Of a stretch of DNA of 64,000 nt, positions 1 to 10,865 are shown piece by piece (position 1 is the stretch's first letter; each line of letters begins with the position of its first letter). Under the pieces are notes generated by a model. That model saw only the letters and a program-made list of their open reading frames with translations. It was not told the origin of the DNA and ran no database searches. The stretch lies in the NCBI GenBank assembly GCA_946807835.1, contig OX327684.1:37074501-37138500 (forward strand), in the 5' to 3' direction. Origin of the DNA: Ailanthus altissimus. Taxonomy: Eukaryota > Streptophyta > Magnoliopsida > Sapindales > Simaroubaceae. The position numbers and the translations under genes were made by a program.

Positions 1-250
1 TTGGCACAGAGGCGCCAGATACGACTTAACCAGGTCGTTTTTCTTATTTCGATCACTGTTCTAGCGCTAGAGTGGTAATCCTCATAATGCTAGGGCGATA
101 GACACATACTTTGAAAATTTTGCATTCTTTAAATTTCGTTCAAATCCCTATAAATAACAATAAAGCACATAAATAGCCATATATTCTCATAAAATAATAA
201 AATATCAAAATAAAAACATGAGAAAATATATGACAAATTTGCCCTTATCA
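1..250 (-). mobile_element. Athila-like 3' LTR, U3 part, cut by window edge
   Basis: On the minus strand the LTR starts at 250 with TGATAAGGGC and runs off the window. It is preceded at 251-265 by a polypurine tract (AAGTTTGAGGGAATT on the minus strand). The 250 bases are the near reverse complement of the first 260 bases of the solo LTR at 4550. This marks the 3' end of the minus-strand gag/protease element that follows. Its U3 differs clearly from the 5' LTR at 6234-7456, so the element is either mosaic or not a single insertion. Confidence 0.8.
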
Positions 251-2310
251 AATTCCCTCAAACTTAAACACTTGCTTATCCTCAAGTAATAAAATAAAAC
301 TAAGAGTGAAACAAAGGGTTATACTTGACTCAAACAACAAATAAAGAAAACAAAACAAAATATACTAAACTAGTAAGATGATCAAAATCATTGTCTCAAA
401 GGCTGATGAAATAGTACAAATCCTTAAGGTAGATAAATAGCTATTATCAATTCTAATTATTTTTATTTAGTCACTCATTCTTCCTCATAAACAATCACCA
501 TGTGTGTGTGTGCAAGCAACAAGTAAATAGTTAAACTATACTTTGATTTACTTTATACTTTAATTCGTATAGAAAAGATGATGTCTCAGAATTTAATTTG
601 TATAATGACACTTCTATAGGCTTGTCTTTACTACCACTCTCCACTAATGTAGAAAATCACATGTCTAAAGATCTATTTAGGATTTTTCTTAACTTGTAAT
701 GTAAGGCTAAGGTCAAAGTAGGATAAAAGGATAAATATATGAAGTTCAAATCATACCGTGAACACTTAAATTTTACCTAAAAACCTCTTGATCTTCTTTT
801 CCTTGTATTATCTCTTCCCCCAATCTTATTGTGTTTCCCATCATTCTTTTTAACCTTTATTTTTTTCAAAGAATTTATTCTTTTCTTAAGCTGGGGGTAT
901 TTTATTTACTCTTTTTTTTTTCTTTTTTTGAATACCCCCAAACTTAGATTGAAAAATACCACCCGAACTTATTTTTCTCATATCACCACAATCTTTTCCT
1001 TTCATGAGTATTTCTAAGCAAATGCAAGGTTTATGGTGTTACGGGTAAATTTTTGGATAAATAAACTTTAAGTCTTTGGCTTGTAATGTGGTTAAACCAA
1101 ATAATGAGTAATTAGGCTCAAAATAGGGTATTATAGATAAATATACAATAAAAGGTAGGCTAAAAAGGCTGAATCGGTCCAAAGATGGCCTAATGTCATT
1201 TCCCTATTCATGTGTTTCCTAGAATTTTACCTTGAGTAGTAATTAAAGACAAGTTCTAGAGTGTCGGTCTTCGAGACTGTAGTGTACTCCTTAAAGGATA
1301 AGTATCTCTAAGTAATATGTATAACTATTCATGCTTATAAAGTGCTTAAAAAAACTGGTGATTATAAATAAAGTCGAACTTGTTCTTAAAGTTAGATAAC
1401 AAAAATTGTGTCAAGTATCTATCATTCCCTTATGGATTGGTAAAAAAAATAAATTCAGCCATGTATTTTTTTTCTTATCATAAACTAATGATCATCTTAA
1501 CACAACCTAATGAAAACTAATTAATTAAAAAAAACCAAGTAAATAAAAATAAATTAACCCACAAGAACGAACACTTAAATCATGCAGTAAAATGAACACA
1601 AGAAAGTGTTTTCTACCCCCAAACTTAATTTAGACATTGTCCCCAATGTTGAAAAATAAAGATGTGAAAGTAAGAGATTTTCATGTTCAAATTTCACTGC
1701 GGCGCTGATTCTCCGTCGCTAGGGCGACGTTCTGGCTCTGACGCGAAATTCGTCTATCGTTGCAGCGCTGAAGACTGGTTTTTGGGTGCTTACTGGAATT
1801 CCCGCTGGCGCGCTAGAGTGTTTACCGCGAGGGCGGTATAGATGAAATTCGTCTATCGTTGCAACGCTGAAGACTAATTTTTGGGTGCTTACTGGAATTC
1901 CCGCTGGCGCGCTAGAGTGTTTACCGCGAGGGCGGTATAGACTCGAATTTTCTATCGCTGCCGTGCTAAACTCTCTTCGCTGCAGCGCTGATCCTTTTTT
2001 TTTTAAGATGCTTGGGTTGCCTCCCAAAAAGCGCTTGATTTAACGTCATCGGCTTGACGGGGCTTCCTATTCTTTTATGGCGGGTCAAAAATGCTAATGG
2101 AAGCATTTGTGTAAGAGACCTTGCTAGCTTTCTTCTTTTTCAGCTTTTATATTTTTGCAATTAAACCTCGGGCAGTATCTTTTGCTGCATTCTCCTTATG
2201 TCTCTCTGGAAATACTTTAATCTTAGACCAGGGAGATGGTTCTTCCTTTTCTTGCTCTGTGCTTACTTCTTCGTGATGCTGCTTTCCTTCATGTGTTTTA
2301 ACGCCCTTTT
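251..2310 (-). mobile_element. Athila-like internal 3' non-coding region
   Basis: No long reading frame is present. At 2011-2037 lies the conserved block that reads on the minus strand as AAGCGC.., TTTGGGAGGCAACCCAAG. In Athila-type elements this normally follows the pol/env region (family knowledge). Here it comes only about 270 bases after the protease, so reverse transcriptase, RNase H and integrase are absent. The stretch 1690-2000 is unusually GC-rich and holds a 99-bp tandem repeat. The remainder (251-1690) is AT-rich with nothing recognisable. Confidence 0.7.
1745..1942. repeat. Two tandem 99-bp units plus a partial third
   Basis: Units 1745-1843 and 1844-1942 differ at only a few positions, and a degenerate partial unit follows to about 1990. 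Each unit contains the palindrome TACCGCGAGGGCGGTA (1823-1838 and 1922-1937). A related dyad, GTCGCTAGGGCGAC, lies just before at 1715-1728. The minus-strand frame across the array is open, but its repeated peptide matches nothing I know. Confidence 0.85.
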
Positions 2311-2931
2311 TCAAATGTATGGATCCATTGTCTCCATATCTTTGATTTGCTTGACACTTTGGTGCACCATATTAATGTAGAAACAGTCTTCATTTTCAGC
2401 AAGTAATTTGATTTTCTTGAAGACCTTAAAAGTGACTGTGTCCTCTTGTATCCTCATGGTTAGCTCCCCTTTTTGTATATCAATGATTGTTCTTTCAGTG
2501 GCTAGAAAGGGTCTTTCAAGAATGATAGGAATCTCCTTGTCTTCTTCCATATCTAGAACAATAAAATCGACAGAGAAGATGAATTTATCGACTTTAACCA
2601 ACACATCTTCAATTAACCCCTTGGGATAGGTTAGAGAACGATTTGTCAGCTGAAGTGTAATATTTGTTGGTTTGGCTTCTCTCAGTCCTAATTTTTTATA
2701 CATAGAAAATGGCATAAGATTAATGCTAGCTCCCAGATCACAAAGTGCTTTTCCAAAATCATAATTTTTAGTTGAGCATGGTATGGTGAAACTCCCAGGA
2801 TCTTTGAGCTTTGGAGGTAGCTTTTTTAGAAGGATTGCGCTACACTCCTCTGTTAGAGCCACAGTCTTGAAGTCATCTATTCTTCTCTTCTTTGATAGGA
2901 TATCCTTCATGAATCTTACATAGCTCGGCAT
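2311..2931 (-). CDS. Athila-like retroviral-type aspartic protease
   Basis: This 206-residue frame carries the protease active site ALCDLGASINLMP (the D-L-G-A variant typical of plant Athila gag-pro proteins), then a flap-like segment, the hydrophobic FIVLDMEED and the ILERPFLAT block. It lies directly downstream (minus strand) of the decayed gag and would process the polyprotein. No reverse transcriptase follows. The protease domain itself looks uninterrupted, but the parent element carries stops in gag, so expression is doubtful. Confidence 0.85.
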   Translation of the reverse strand: MPSYVRFMKDILSKKRRIDDFKTVALTEECSAILLKKLPPKLKDPGSFTIPCSTKNYDFGKALCDLGASINLMPFSMYKKLGLREAKPTNITLQLTNRSLTYPKGLIEDVLVKVDKFIFSVDFIVLDMEEDKEIPIILERPFLATERTIIDIQKGELTMRIQEDTVTFKVFKKIKLLAENEDCFYINMVHQSVKQIKDMETMDPYI

Positions 2932-3000
2932 TTGCTCCAGTGCATCTGCAAAAGGAAGATTAATATGTAATTTCTTAAAAACATCAAGAAATTTAGAAAA

Positions 3001-6000
3001 CTACTTATCTAGTTTCTTCTTTTGCAGCCTTTGAGAAAATAGAGGTGGTGGAGTGAATGACTTCGTAAGTTGCTTCTGTGGGTTGCTACCGGTATCGTCT
3101 GCTGCATTTTCACTTTTCTGTTCTTGTACTTGAATTCCAGTTTCTATGCTTTTATGCGTTTTAGCACTTTTCTCTTGATTTCTTAACTTCTGTAATCTCT
3201 GAGGAAATGGTATAGGTGGTCTATATGGTTGTATATTATCTTGCTGGACCACTGTTTCTTTTTCCTTCTCCTTCATCTCTGAAAGCTGTGGTTGAGGTGT
3301 GTTGTCATGTAACATTTTACCACTTCTTAAGGAGATGGCCTGACACTGCTCGACATTTCCTTTTGGATTTACTTCGGTGTTGCTTGGTAGGGTTCCTTGA
3401 GGGTGATTGTTCATTGCTGTAGCAAGTTATCCTACTTGATTCTCCAAGGCTCTAAATGAAGCTGCTTGACTTTGAAAGAGTACATCTGTTTTCTTTATAA
3501 ATTGTAAGAGCGTGTCTTCAATGTCTGGTTTTTTCTCTTGCTGAATTTGTGGTTGGAAGTTATGAGGAGTTTTGGAATGCTATCCCTGATTATTGTTGCT
3601 CCATGAGAAGTTTGGGTGATTTCTCCATTCAGGATTGTAAAAATTTGAATTGAGATTGTTGCGGTTGAAGTCCCCTACATATTGAGCAGTCTCCATGCAT
3701 TGTCCATTAGCATGATTGCTTCTACAGAAACCGCAAGTGATGGGTTGACTCTTGACAGCATTAACTCCTAAGTTGCTTAATTGTTTGGTCAAGAGATTGA
3801 CTTGTGCGGATAATGTGGTCAAAGTGTCTACTTCGTGTAGTCCAACGATCTTTCTTATGGTTGACCTTTCAGTGGGCCATTGATAGGCATTGGATGCCAT
3901 CTCATCTAGTAGATCATATGCTTCATCGGTAGACTTGTTCATAAATGCTCATTCAGTTGCAGCATCTACTATCGTTCTAAATTGACCGGCTAATCCATTG
4001 TAGAATGTTTGTACAAGCAACCACTTCAAAACTCCATGATGATGACATTTTCTTTGCATATCTTTGTATCTCTCTCATGCCTCATAAAGAGATTCTCCAT
4101 CTAATTGTAGGAATGATGTGATGTCGTTCCTCATCTTGGTAGTTTTAGCAAGTGAAAAAAATTTAGCGAGGAACTTTTGTGCAAGATCATCCCATGTAAC
4201 TATGGATCCAGATGGAAGTGATAGTAACTAGCTATTTGTTTTGTCTCTTAAGGAGAAAGAAAACAATCTTAGTTAGATTGCATCATCGATACCCCATTGT
4301 ACTTGAAAATGTCACATATCTCCAAGAAGTTGATGATGTGCATATTTGGATCGTCATTGGGCAATCCACTAAATTGTACCGAATCCTTGAGCATTTGAAT
4401 CGTGCTTGGCTTGATCTCGAAGTTGTTAGCTTGAACAGTTGGTCTTTGAATGATCTTGCTTCATTGTTTTTGAAGCAAGATCTTGCTTTAGTGATCTTGC
4501 TAGGGGAACAACATATTCCTTTAGTGATCTTGCTTCATTGTCGGGTGCATGATAAGGGCAAATTTGTCATATATTTTCTCATGTTTTTATTATTGATATT
4601 TTATGATTTTATGAGAATAGATGGCTATTTATGTGCATTATTGTTATTTATAGGGACTTGAACGAAATTTAAAGGAGCGAAAGCAGGGACTAAAATGTAA
4701 AGTTTTCAAATTATGAGTACAGCGCCCCCGCGTCACAAGTATTTTCGCCTCAGCGCTGAAATAGTGATCGAAATAAGAAAAACGACCTGCTTAAGTCGCG
4801 TCTAGCGCTCCAGCGCTGAAGAGTCACCACGCCAGCGGTGAAGCCGTTTTCATGCAGCGCCCCAGCGCCAAGATACCACCGCTCCAGCGGTAATAGCTTT
4901 TTCACGTGTCGCCCCAGCGACAGATGCATAGCGCGCCAGCGGTAGTGCGAGTCCTAGTCCGACGAGAATTGAGATTTTCAAGCTCATACCAATCCCTATA
5001 AAAAGCCACTCGTTCCCAACCTTCAAGGAGGAATCCAAGACGATCCAAGAGCACCAAGAATACAGAACACGAGTCTTGGAGAGCAATAGGAGCTTAATTA
5101 AAGCAACTTTAGAGAGAGATACAAGATGTTCTTCGGCATCAAGAGTTCCTAGGCAGCGCAATTAAGAGCAATTCGACGTCTATATCGGTTTGCTAATAAT
5201 TGTATCATGATTTATAATTATTTTTACTGTTGTTCTCTTGTAGCCATGAGCTAACTTATTTTCTAGGGTTAATATTTGAACTCAATATGTGCGCTTAAAT
5301 TGCCATATCTTTTTAATATTTAATAAACTTAGTCATTTATTATTTAAATTACTTGTGTTTAATGCTTCAATATATCTGGCCAATATATGGTGAATGAATT
5401 GGTAATATTATTGATAAACTCGGAAGAGGAATCAATATATTTAGACCTAGGTAATTTGATGCATGATTGTAGAGTAACATTCAATGTTGCATATGCAAGT
5501 TTCAACTTAGGATAGGAATATACCTAATTGGCATGTATGATCAATAAGACCTAATCTTAATGAATCTTAATTTATTACAAGTACCATAGGAATATAGGTA
5601 TTTGATAAATTAGGGTATACTTGCATGACCTTGGAAGAGGCTTGTGAATACATTAGCGTCTTGATCAATAATAAAGACTAAGTGAGTTAAATATTAGAGG
5701 ATTAATCATTAGAAACATATTGAGGGATAATATTAATCCTAGGTTTTCTCTACATTGCTATCACCTAATTTTCTTTACATTGTGTTTTTTTGTTTTATAT
5801 TTCTTACATTCAGTCTTAGATTTTTATTTTTCTGAATAATTATTAGGAAGATATAATTTTAGTAATTGGTTAAAAAGAAGAAATTATCCCTGTGGGTTCG
5901 ACATCCGACTTATTTAGTCTCTTTATTACTTGCATACGATAGTGTATACTTGCACTTAATTTATGATATAGAAATATCGCATCAGTGCAATTGGTACTTG

Positions 6001-6105
6001 GTCTTCCATGGTGTTAACTTGATTTTGCTCTCTTCTAATTCTTCTTAAAGTTCTTTTAATTTCTGGATCAAATGTAGTCAAGTCTTCACTTTTCGATCTT
6101 CGCAT
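3001..6105 (-). pseudogene. Decayed Athila-like gag, split by a solo LTR
   Basis: The minus-strand gag begins with an ATG at 6105, just inside the primer site, runs to about 5990, is interrupted by the solo LTR 4550-5984, and resumes at 4544. The retrotransposon gag core is readable around 4400-3960 (WDDLAQKFLAKFF, FYNGLAGQFRT) but contains several in-frame stops. Open segments remain at 3942-3580 and 3414-3001. A zinc knuckle CGFCRSNHANGQC (C-x2-C-x3-H-x4-C) lies near 3735-3695. The protein would form the virus-like particle. The stops and the insertion make it non-functional. Confidence 0.85.
4550..5984 (+). mobile_element. Solo LTR, Athila-like, target duplication gtgca
   Basis: The 1435-bp sequence starts TGATAAGGGC and ends ATATCGCATCA, flanked by identical 5-bp duplications gtgca at 4545-4549 and 5985-5989. 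Joining the flanks restores the gag reading of the host element. It is oriented opposite to that host. A TATA box is seen at 4997-5004. Upstream of it (4720-4950) lies a GC-rich array of short palindromes. The 3' 800 bp match the host's own 5' LTR in reverse, whereas the U3 differs. A solo LTR arises by recombination between the two LTRs of a full element. Confidence 0.93.
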
Positions 6106-6209
6106 GTACCTCGAAAGAAAGTAAGTAAAACTAAATTAAGAAAAGTAAAAAAAAAATATAAAGTAAAAACTAGAAATATTGGTATATTGGCGAAAAAGTA
6201 GTTAATTAT

Positions 6210-6227
6210 TCCCCGGCAACGGCGTCA
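6210..6227 (-). promoter_or_regulatory. Primer-binding site for tRNA-Asp
   Basis: The plus strand reads TCCCCGGCAACGGCGTCA, which equals the 3' end of plant tRNA-Asp with one change (T for C near the CCA end). It lies 6 bases inside the 5' LTR end at 6234. tRNA-Asp priming is characteristic of Athila-type elements. Confidence 0.88.
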
Positions 6228-6233
6228 AAAACT

Positions 6234-7456
6234 TGATGCGATATTTCTATATCTTAAATTAAGCGCAAGTATACGCTATCGTAACAAGTAATAAAGGGAC
6301 TTATAAAGTCAGATGTTGAACCCACATGGATAATTTTTATTTTCTACCAAGTACTAAATTTATCTTTCTTATAATTATTAAGAAAAATTAAATCTTAATT
6401 TTACAATAAATTTAAATAAAATAAAAGTGCAGAAAATAAATAACACAACTTAAATAAAATAAGAAAATAACAATATAGAAAAAGCCTAGGGTTAATTACT
6501 ATCCTTCAATATGGTTTTTAAAGATTAATCTTTTTAATATTTATATCCCTCAATTCTTATTATTGGTCAAGACACTAATGTATTCACAAACCTCTTCCAA
6601 GGTCATGCAAGTATATCTTAATTTACTAAATACCTATATTCCTATGGTACTTGTAATAAATAAAGATTCATTAAGAATAAGTCTTATTGACCATACATGT
6701 CAATTAGGTATATTTCTATCCTAATTTGAAACTTGCATATGTAACATTGAATATTACTCTACAATCATGATCACATTATTTAGGTCTAAATACAATGATA
6801 CCTCTTCCAAACTTATCAAAGTATTATCAAATCAATCATAATATTAATCAGAAATAATGAAGCATTAAGAACAAATAATTTGAATAATGAAGAATTGAGT
6901 TTAAATAAATATTAAAAAGATTTAACAATTAAGCTCACATATTGAGTTCAAGTAATAACCCTAGAAAATATATTTAGCTCATGATAAAAAGAGAATTATG
7001 GCTGAAAAATAAAATAAACATGATACAATTAAAAGCAAACCAATATAGACGTTAATTCGCAATTGGTTGATATGTCAAAGATTCGCCAATAATCTCTTAC
7101 TTCTTTAAATTTTCTTTACTTCTCCCTCTAAAAATTGCTCTTTTTCTATGTATCGTGGCTCTAAGAGCCCTGAGTTGTGTGTTCTCCGAGGTATGAAATG
7201 AGTACTGTTCATCACTGGGGTGACAGTACTGTTCATGGATACTGTTCACACGTTACTGTTCCCCTGGCACTGTGGCGATATACTGTAGCATTTTATGTTT
7301 TGTCTTGTTTTTCTTAAATTTTTATCCCCAATTGCTCAATTGACTTCAAACTTACAAAATAACAATTAAACATATAAAAAGCCTAATATTTTTATTAAAA
7401 TGAGCAATTAATTAAGTTAATGGAGTGATAATAATAGATATAATTCACGCTTATCA
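6234..7456 (-). mobile_element. 5' LTR of the minus-strand Athila-like element
   Basis: Reading the minus strand, it starts TGATAAGCG at 7456 and ends GCATCA at 6234, next to the tRNA-Asp primer site. The R/U5 part (6234 to about 7080) is a near reverse complement of the solo LTR's 3' part, giving a head-to-head inverted pair with about 250 bases between. The U3 is a different type: it contains a cluster of ACTGTTCA motifs (7203-7290) instead of the GC-rich palindromes. Confidence 0.85.
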
Positions 7457-7525
7457 GTACACATGTACTCTAATATACAAAAAGATATATAAATACACAG
7501 ACTGAGACACTTATGCAGTTATGCG

Positions 7526-8871
7526 TGTCATGGGCCAACCTCAAAATGTGATGATTGTATCACACTACACGAATTCCTGTGACAACTTGGAAAATAATAG
7601 GAAAAATGGTGAGCTTGTGTCTTAGTGAGTGGACATAATCTGAAAATATTATATACTTTATATGTATCGTACACGTATAAATCTGTAAGATAAAATAATC
7701 ATGAAATTGTATACTGAGTAGTCAATAAACTTGTACTGAAAGTATGAGCTGTCACAAAATTTGTGCTAAAGCTAAAATTATAACATAATACTGAGAATTT
7801 GAAAGTCTGAAAGCGTAAATTATCATAAAATCTATTATCAAGCTGAATATATGTAACATAACTCTGGAAATATATACTACATATATATTGAAAACCACAC
7901 CAAACTTGTACTCGGGGAAAACTAGTTTAACCTGGTGGAGTAACTCACACACAGACAAAGCGGGGCATCTAAGCTGGTCTAACTCGATGGAATGTTACAT
8001 CACTCGGGTAGAGCAAACTAAACTGGTCTAACGCATGCACCGAGCAACTACGCTCAAGAAGAGTGTAAGCATGTGGTGGTTCAAAAACTACTACTATATA
8101 ATATCATGAAAGCATAATTGTTCTAAAATAAATATTTCTGTACTGAACGTAATCATAAACTATACTATAATAAATTTTAAAACATTTCTGAATATGCTAA
8201 ATAGCATAAATATTTATCTGTTTAAAATAAATCATGACTAAATCTGATAACGCATAATTTAATTATAAACGGCTGTATTAAAAATATATAAAATATATAT
8301 AGTTATCCACTCACAAAAGTGCGCTAATTCTGAACTGGTTCTAGATTTTAAAATCTATCCATTATCAACGCACCTCCTATATCATAGGGTGTAAAAATAC
8401 ATCATTAGTATCAATATGTATTATAAATATTAAAATATAAATATTGTAATATCGTAAAATTATTACCCGCTAAATCATTGGGTATAAATCTAACTACCCA
8501 AACTAATTTCCTAAAATTTTCTATATTTTTTTATTCTTTCTATTTCTCTCGGCTGCTATTTTTTTTCTTCTTCTCTTTTTTTTTTCTTTTCTTTTCTTCT
8601 TCTTTTCTTTTTCTCTTTTCTTTCTTTTCTCTTTTTCTCTCGGCTTACATACAGAAAATGAAACAAACTAACTTATATAATAAACTCTACTACCCATAAA
8701 GCAAATAGAACATTAACACTTGTTAACCCATCAATTTCTTAACCCTTAAATTCCATCCCCACGTGGCCACTATCTTGAACTAAAATCTTACTCATGCATA
8801 TATATTATTATTTTATTAAATTTTATTGCCATCAATCTCCATTTGATTAATAGCAAGGCACGTGTATTATA
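7526..8871 (-). mobile_element. 3' LTR of a chromovirus-type gypsy element
   Basis: On the minus strand a polypurine tract (TATAAGGAGGAAAGAAT, plus 8872-8888) precedes TATAATACACG, a mutated TG start at 8871. The end GGCCCATGACA is at 7526. A purine-rich leader with a GCCGAGAGA motif (plus 8530-8645) is typical of these LTRs. The LTR follows the chromodomain of the pol remnant. The matching 5' LTR is not in the window. Boundaries are inferred from the terminal motifs. Confidence 0.6.
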
Positions 8872-8964
8872 ATTCTTTCCTCCTTATAAGAATTTCGTCC
8901 TCGAAATTCATTTACCTGTCTGAAATAAATGAGGATACTGAACTCTCATCTGATCCTCTCGCTC

Positions 8965-9213
8965 TCATGTAGCCTCTTCCACTACATGATTCCTCAATAG
9001 GACTTTAACTAGCAGAATAATCTTATTACTTAGTATTTGTTGGCCATAGTCTACTATCTGAACAGGTTCCTCGTCATAAGTCAAGTTTGTCCTCAACTGA
9101 AGTGGCTGAGTATCTAGAATGTGAGAAGGGTCAAGTATATAATTTCGCAACATAGAAACATGAAACACATCATAAATGCGTGATAACGCAGGTGATAATG
9201 CTAAGCGGTACAC
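8965..9213 (-). pseudogene. Chromodomain-like C-terminus of gypsy integrase
   Basis: The 82-residue frame has DVFHVSMLRNYI followed by EEPVQIVDYGQQIL and the LVKVLLRNHVVEEAT segment. That is the C-terminal extension with chromodomain of the Tekay/Del group of chromoviruses, used to target integration to chromatin. It is separated from the integrase core by a stop near 9240-9300 and belongs to the same decayed pol. Confidence 0.8.
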
Positions 9214-9300
9214 AATTACACCAACCCTTTCTAGAATCTCATATGGCCCAATATATCTAGGACTTAATTTTTCCTATTTCCCAAAATGAAGCACACCCTT

Positions 9301-9957
9301 TCATGGTGAGATCCGTAAGAAGACTCTATCTCTTACTGCAAACTCAAGCTGTCTACGGTGTTTATCTGCATAACTCTTCTGTCTGTCTTGAGTTACCTTG
9401 AGTCTGTCTCTGATAATACTGATCTTCTCACTAGTGGCTTGGATAATCTCTGGACCCAACAATTTTCTTTCTCCAACCTCATCCCAGCAAATCGGAGTTC
9501 TACATTTTCTTTCGTATAAAGCCTCATACGGCGCCATTTGAATACTAGACTGATAACTATTATTATATGCAAACTCCATCAATGGTAAATAATCATCCCA
9601 ATTACCCTTAAGCTGTAACATACAAGCTCTGAGCATATCCTCTAATATCTGTATAGTTCTCTCTGACTGCCCATCTATCTGAAGATGAAAAGTTGTACTA
9701 AAGTTTAGCTTGGTGCCTAAGGCCTTCTGTAAGCTATGCCAGAATCTAGAAGTGAATCGAGAGTCTCTATCTGATACGATGAATATTGGAGTCCCATGTA
9801 ACCGTACAATTTCACTCACATACAAATGAGCCAGCTTATCTAATAAGTATGAAATCTTATAAGTCAGAAAATGAGTAGACTTTATGAGTCGATCAACAAT
9901 TACCCAAATACTATCGTGACTACTCCAAGTACGTGGAAGCCCAACAACAAAGTCCAT
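9301..9957 (-). pseudogene. Gypsy integrase core
   Basis: The 218-residue frame begins MDFVVGLPR and contains the catalytic triad D2, D63 (FIVSDRDSRF) and E99 (DGQSERTIQ). The last two are 35 residues apart, as in D,D(35)E integrases. The core residues are intact, but the polyprotein is broken by stops on both sides, so this is a remnant. It sits between the H2C2 zinc region and the chromodomain in normal pol order. Confidence 0.88.
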
Positions 9958-9975
9958 GGTGATATGTTCCCACTT

Positions 9976-10323
9976 CTATTTAGGAACTGGAAGTAGTTGA
10001 GATAATCCTACTGGCCTCTGATGTTCTGCCTTAACTTGCTGACAAATCAAGCAATGAGATACAAACTTTGCAATCTCTCTTTTCATACCTTGCCACCGGT
10101 AATGTTCTCTCAGAGTACGATACATTTTAGTGCTGTCAGGATACATAGCATAAGCTGAGCTATGAGCTTCTTTTAAAATCTGCTTCTTTAACTCTAAGTT
10201 ATTCGAAACACAAAGCCTGTTACCCATAACTAATGTTGCATCAGCTTTCAACGTTAAATCAGTTTGCATTCCATTCCTTACTTCTTGCTTAAGTTTAACT
10301 AAATTAAGATCCTGATCTTGCAT
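9976..10323 (-). pseudogene. Gypsy integrase N-terminal zinc (HHCC) region
   Basis: The frame carries LKEAHSSAYAMYPDSTKMYRTL followed by the CLICQQVKAEHQRP motif, the H-H-C-C zinc-binding head of Ty3/gypsy integrase. The usual HPG-like step is changed (YAMYPDS). The frame is separated from the integrase core by a stop near 9960 and from RNase H by one near 10325. Confidence 0.82.
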
Positions 10324-10332
10324 CTCTCGAAT

Positions 10333-10734
10333 CTAATCAATCAACATAAGCCTAACTTGAAAATGTGCTAGAAGGACTCCAGACTTATCTATAGATAATT
10401 CAACCTCCATAGATCTTAATTCAACTAACAATAGAAGATAAGTCACTCTCAAATAAGAAATAGAGCTAGAAGACTTTCTGCTGAGTGCATTTGCTACCAC
10501 ATTCGCCTTACTTGAATGATAATCAATCGTATAATCATAATCTTTTATTAGCTCTAACCATCTCCGTTGTCTCATATTCAGATCTTTCTGTGTGAACAAA
10601 TATTTCAAAATTTTGTGATCAGTGAAGATTTGACATGTATAATTTACATGGGTTGGATAATTCAACTCATGCTTCTTGAGCTGCCTAGAAGCATAAGCTA
10701 TCACCTTATCATGCTGCATCAATACACAACTCAA
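10333..10734 (-). pseudogene. Gypsy RNase H region
   Basis: The 133-residue frame has [18 protein letters not shown], then [24 protein letters not shown] and [23 protein letters not shown], which are standard Ty3/gypsy RNase H blocks. A segment between the first two blocks (the ELAAV..ALKIWRHYL part) is missing, so an internal deletion is likely. Confidence 0.85.
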
Positions 10735-10865
10735 TCCCTATCTAGAATCATCACTATAAATTATAAATCATTCGGTACTAGATGGAAGAGTGAGAACAGA
10801 AGTTGAAGTAAATCTCTTTTTAAGTTCTTGAAAAATACGTTCACATTCATCGGTCCACACAAACT

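Noticed and set aside
1719..2027. 102-codon minus-strand frame with repeated peptide
   Set aside because: It is a by-product of the 99-bp tandem repeat (99 is divisible by 3), in LTR-element non-coding sequence.
8478..8699. Phe/Leu-rich 73-codon plus-strand frame
   Set aside because: It is the complement of a purine-rich LTR leader, low complexity only.
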